DNA of 64,000 bases. It comes from Catalinimonas niigatensis (lineage in GTDB: Bacteria; Bacteroidota; Bacteroidia; Cytophagales; Cyclobacteriaceae). The position numbers were made by a program, and so were the translations under genes. A model generated the notes under the pieces. It was not told the DNA's origin. It saw nothing but the letters and a program-made list of their open reading frames with translations, and searched no databases. This document shows positions 60,518 to 64,000 of the stretch, one piece after another; the stretch's first letter is position 1, and the number at the start of each line of letters is the position of its first letter. The stretch covers positions 6,993,501-7,057,500 of the forward strand of contig NZ_CP119422.1 of assembly GCF_030506285.1 (NCBI RefSeq). The letters run 5' to 3'.

Positions 60518-62338
60518 ATGATGGATTTAAAAAAAGGGCTTTCCAGAGGTCCATTTTCTGACGAACAGGCAGAGCAGTTGAGTAAAGCAATGTCAGGTTT
60601 AGATGCCGGGCAACTGCAATGGCTCAGCGGATATTTTACAGGCGTTCTTCAGGAAGGGAATTTTTTAACTGAAACGCAAATTTCAGCAGCAACACAAACT
60701 GAGACTAAGGCTGAAAAGATAGTATTAAGAATTTTGTTTGGCAGCCATACCGGAAATTGTGAAGAGTTGGCGCAGGAATTACAAGTGAGGGCTAAGGAGC
60801 GTGGAATTGATGTGGAAGTCTCCGATATGGCTTCTTTCAAACCCAGGGACCTGAAAAAAATCAGCCATCTGGCCGTGCTGGTCAGTACGCATGGTATCGG
60901 TGAACCTCCGGTGATGGCAGAAGAGTTCTACAACTTCCTGCATGGCAAAAAAGCTCCTGATTTATCACATATGCAGTTTTCGGTGCTGGCGCTGGGCGAT
61001 ACCAGTTATGCGCATTTTTGCCAGACCGGCAAAGACATAGACCAGGTGCTGGAAAAACTGGGAGCAACAAGAATCAGCGACAGGGTAGACTGTGATGTGG
61101 ATTTTGAGGAAGATGCGGAAAAATGGATGCATGCTTTGCTCTCCAAACTGGAACAAAATGCTAAGCCTCAGCAAAGCACTAGCGTACAATTAAGTAGCAA
61201 TGGGAGTGCAAAAACTGCCAAGAGTAAATACAATCGTAAGCATCCTTTTGAGGCGACTGTGCTGGAAAAAATCAACCTCAATGGAAGAGGTTCATCCAAA
61301 GAAACCATCCATCTGGAATTGGATCTGGAAGGCTCCGGGTTACAATATGAGCCGGGAGATGCTTTAGGAATTTATGGTGCCAATTCACCCGCACTGGTTG
61401 AAGAGGTTTTGAAAGCCCTTGAGCTTTCTGCCAATGATGCTGTTGAAAGTCATGCTGGTGAAAAATCTCTCGGTGAAGCGCTTACATTTGACTATGAACT
61501 TACTCCGCTTACCAGTGTGACGATGCAACGCTTCGCAGAGGCTACTGAATGTAAGTGGCTGCTCGATATACTGGAAGATAATATGAAGGTCATGGAGTAT
61601 GTACAGGGTAGAGATTTACTTGATCTCTTAAAAGAAGTACCCTGTAAACTCAGCGCAAACGAATTACTTTCTATCCTGAGAAAAAATAGTCCGAGAATGT
61701 ATTCTATCGCCTCCTCCCAGCAGGCAGTGGAAGATGAGGTACATCTGCTCATATCCGTAGTCCGCTATGAGGCACATGGACGGTGGAAAGAAGGCTTGTG
61801 CTCTTCTACACTGGCCGATAGGTTAGGGATGGATGATAAAGTAAAAGTGTTTGTAGATAAAAATACCAGATTTAGGCTTCCATCCGACCAGGATACACCT
61901 ATTATCATGGTAGGACCTGGTACGGGAATAGCGCCTTTCCGGGCTTTTATGCAGCAGAGAGAAATCATGGAAAGTGAGGGTGAGTCCTGGTTATTCTTTG
62001 GTGAGCGTAATTTCACCACCGACTTCTTATACCAAACGGAATGGCAGCAGTACCTTAAGGAGGGTATTCTTTCCCGTATGGATGTAGCTTTTTCACGTGA
62101 TCAGCAGGATAAGCAATATGTACAGCATAAAATGCTGGATCAAGGTAAAGCACTTTTTGATTGGCTGGAGAGAGGAGCACATTTTTATGTATGCGGAGAC
62201 GCACAGCGAATGGCCAAGGATGTAGACAATACCTTAAAGCAGATTGTACAAAAATACGGAGGACTCACCTCTGAGAAAGCGGATGAGTATGTTAAGTATA
62301 TGCAGGTGACTAACCGCTACCAAACCGATATTTACTAG
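60518..62338 (+). CDS. cysJ: Sulfite reductase [NADPH] flavoprotein
   Basis: 606 residues; ATG 60518 or 60521. Flavodoxin domain (ILFGSHTGNCEELAQELQVR, then LVSTHGIGEPPVMAEEFYN), then the FAD-binding and NADPH domains (RMYSIASSQQAVEDE, GLCSSTLADRL, IIMVGPGTGIAPFRAFM, WLFFGERNFTTDFLYQTEW, FYVCGDAQRMAKDV). Reduces the CysI siroheme using NADPH. The order LysR-Prx-cysJ-cysI is an assimilatory sulfite reduction operon. Intact. Confidence 0.95.
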   Translation: MMDLKKGLSRGPFSDEQAEQLSKAMSGLDAGQLQWLSGYFTGVLQEGNFLTETQISAATQTETKAEKIVLRILFGSHTGNCEELAQELQVRAKERGIDVEVSDMASFKPRDLKKISHLAVLVSTHGIGEPPVMAEEFYNFLHGKKAPDLSHMQFSVLALGDTSYAHFCQTGKDIDQVLEKLGATRISDRVDCDVDFEEDAEKWMHALLSKLEQNAKPQQSTSVQLSSNGSAKTAKSKYNRKHPFEATVLEKINLNGRGSSKETIHLELDLEGSGLQYEPGDALGIYGANSPALVEEVLKALELSANDAVESHAGEKSLGEALTFDYELTPLTSVTMQRFAEATECKWLLDILEDNMKVMEYVQGRDLLDLLKEVPCKLSANELLSILRKNSPRMYSIASSQQAVEDEVHLLISVVRYEAHGRWKEGLCSSTLADRLGMDDKVKVFVDKNTRFRLPSDQDTPIIMVGPGTGIAPFRAFMQQREIMESEGESWLFFGERNFTTDFLYQTEWQQYLKEGILSRMDVAFSRDQQDKQYVQHKMLDQGKALFDWLERGAHFYVCGDAQRMAKDVDNTLKQIVQKYGGLTSEKADEYVKYMQVTNRYQTDIY

Positions 62339-62517
62339 ATTTGGTGTTAGTAAATGGAAAACATATGCAGGAAATACTGTTTATACCATAAGGTAAGGCT
62401 GAGTTTTGATGAACAGATTTCAGAACCGAAGTAAATCGAGTTAACGGTTATTTATAGGTAAGATTAAACCGGTAGTTAGTTCTACAGCTTAATTTATTTA
62501 CGAAAGGATACAAAACG

Positions 62518-62562
62518 ATGTCTAATGAAGACGATTGCCCAACAATAAAAGCGAGAGTATAA
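62518..62562 (+). other. Short leader frame ending at the cysI start
   Basis: ATG TCT ... TAA, 14 residues (MSNEDDCPTIKARV), whose stop TAA overlaps the cysI start (TAATG at 62560-62564). Could couple translation or be chance; one cysteine, no obvious run of regulatory codons. Lies in a 223-bp gap after cysJ, so cysI may have an additional promoter. Confidence 0.3.
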
Positions 62563-64000
62563 TGAGTGACGAACAATTGGTGAAGGAGAAATTATCCAAA
62601 GATGAGCAACTTAAAAAAGATAGTAATTATTTAAGAGGGACACTTGCTGAGAGCTTGAAAGATCCGTTGACCGGTGCCATTGATCCTAATGACGGAAAGC
62701 TGATCAAGTTTCATGGCTCATATCAACAGCATGACCGCGATCTGGAAAGTGAACGAAAAAGGCAAAAGCTGGAGCTACTTTATCAATTTATGGTTAGGGT
62801 AAGGGCTCCTGGTGGAATTACCCAGCCTAACCAGTGGGTGGCATTGGATGAGATTTCTAGTCAATATGCGGATGGAACCATCAAGCTTACCACCCGTCAG
62901 TCTTTTCAGTTTCACGGTATTCTTAAGCGAAACCTTAAGACAAGTCTGAAAAGAATCAATGAGATACTGATGACCACACTGGCGACTTGCGGAGATGTGA
63001 ACAGGAATGTTATGTGTACGCCTAATCCTTATCAGTCGGGAGTACATGAAGAAGTATATGATTTTGCCAAAGTACTAAGTGAACATCTTTTGCCCAAAAC
63101 CATGGCTTATCATGAAATCTGGCTGGATGGCACTCCGCTGGGCGGCACTCATGATGTAGAACCTTTGTATCAAGATCGTTACCTGCCCAGAAAATTCAAG
63201 ATAGCCATCGCCATTCCTCCCCGCAATGACATAGATGTTTTTGCCAATGATCTGGGTTTTATTGCCATTGAGGAAAATGGAAAGTTGAAAGGCTTTAATG
63301 TATGTGTAGGAGGGGGATTGGGTAATACCTTGGGAGATGATTCAACCTATCCGCGCCTGGCTGATGTCATTGGTTTTGTTACCACTGACAAAGTGGTTGA
63401 AGTAGCCGAAACCGTCATTGCCATCCAGAGAGATTATGGTAATCGGGAAGAGCGGAAAAACGCACGACTGAAATATACGCTAGACCGCATGGGCTTGGAA
63501 TGGTTTGTCAATGAATTGCATGAGCGCCTGGGCTGGGAGTTGGAGAACTCTCGTGCGTATCACTTTAGCACCAATGGAGATCAGTATGGCTGGCTGAAGG
63601 GTAGTAATGGCAAATGGTTTTATACCCTTTTTGTAGAAAACGGCCGGGTGAAAGATGAGGATGACTATCAGATGAAGAAAGCACTTCGGGAAGTGGCAGA
63701 AATGCTGGATGGAGATTTCAGGCTTACCGGTAATCAAAACCTGATCATTGCCAATGTACTACAGAAGGATAAGAGGAAGATTGAAAGTATTCTCTCCAAA
63801 AATGGTGTACTCAACAATCCTAAGCTGACAGGTTTACGAAAAAATTCTATGGCTTGTGTGGCATTGAATACCTGCGGACTTGCATTTGCTGAGTCAGAAC
63901 GCTATTTGCCATCACTGATCAGCAAAATGGATGAGATTATGCGTAAAAATGACTTGGAAAACAATGAGATCAATATCCGTATGACAGGTTGTCCCAATGG
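62562..64000 (+). CDS. cysI: Sulfite reductase hemoprotein beta subunit, partial
   Basis: 479 residues to the window edge. Siroheme/substrate segments: TTRQSFQFHGIL, CTPNPYQSG, YHEIWLDGTPLGG, NVCVGGGLGNT, and the first Fe-S cysteine pair in CVALNTCGLAFAESERYLPS. The last visible residues are RMTGCPNG, the start of the second cysteine pair, so the C-terminal 80-90 residues are cut. Reduces sulfite to sulfide with six electrons from CysJ. Same operon as cysJ. Confidence 0.96.
   Translation, partial: MSDEQLVKEKLSKDEQLKKDSNYLRGTLAESLKDPLTGAIDPNDGKLIKFHGSYQQHDRDLESERKRQKLELLYQFMVRVRAPGGITQPNQWVALDEISSQYADGTIKLTTRQSFQFHGILKRNLKTSLKRINEILMTTLATCGDVNRNVMCTPNPYQSGVHEEVYDFAKVLSEHLLPKTMAYHEIWLDGTPLGGTHDVEPLYQDRYLPRKFKIAIAIPPRNDIDVFANDLGFIAIEENGKLKGFNVCVGGGLGNTLGDDSTYPRLADVIGFVTTDKVVEVAETVIAIQRDYGNREERKNARLKYTLDRMGLEWFVNELHERLGWELENSRAYHFSTNGDQYGWLKGSNGKWFYTLFVENGRVKDEDDYQMKKALREVAEMLDGDFRLTGNQNLIIANVLQKDKRKIESILSKNGVLNNPKLTGLRKNSMACVALNTCGLAFAESERYLPSLISKMDEIMRKNDLENNEINIRMTGCPN

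Overview
The window looks like a chromosomal segment of a Bacteroidota bacterium, most likely order Cytophagales (inference). The reasons are a SusC/SusD pair with a surface glycan-binding lipoprotein, a hybrid two-component system of the Reg_prop/Y_Y_Y/HisKA/REC/AraC type, FG-GAP/ASPIC and PVC-type haem lipoproteins, DUF1080 and Tat-exported Gfo/Idh/MocA proteins, many SPII lipoboxes, AT-rich spacers and promoter-like TAnnTTTG elements.

Layout. 1-10 kb: start of a membrane pyrophosphatase, a ligase-associated exonuclease, a flavin reductase operon, a pterin operon (PTPS-FolE-SDR), a SiaC-type phosphoprotein, ethanolamine ammonia-lyase EutBC and an esterase. 10-14.9 kb: an oxidoreductase, a BLUF photoreceptor, an NrtR-like regulator, remnants of a lactate dehydrogenase and of a GH3 glycosidase, and a 42-bp periodic repeat. 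15.2-18.9 kb: the most striking region, an integron-type gene-cassette array without an integrase. Three consecutive cassettes have perfectly complementary 8-bp ends, stop codons inside the R'' site and attC-like hairpins. One attC is split by an IS110-family element that carries a plausible bridge-RNA region.

19-25 kb: a secreted peptidase E, a methyltransferase, an AAC(3)-I-like acetyltransferase, a histidine kinase with an intact ethylene-receptor sensor domain next to a divergent response regulator, and an M28 peptidase. 25.6-36.9 kb: an outer-membrane receptor, a Tat-exported dehydrogenase, a giant ThuA/sugar-dehydrogenase/PKD/cytochrome c lipoprotein, a UspA-like protein and a broken DUF418 gene. 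37.5-57.5 kb: a sugar-utilisation locus (hybrid regulator, SusC, SusD, glycan-binding protein) with no glycoside hydrolase, followed by ASPIC, PVC-haem and DUF1080 proteins, which points to oxidative handling of sugars in the periplasm. Between these lies a small RNA gene that folds like a leucine-type tRNA with a very long, structured variable arm. 58-64 kb: a LysR regulator, a 1-Cys peroxiredoxin, CysJ and the start of CysI, an assimilatory sulfite reduction unit that runs off the window.

All family calls come from reading the translations. No database search was run, and element ends, starts and RNA folds are by eye.
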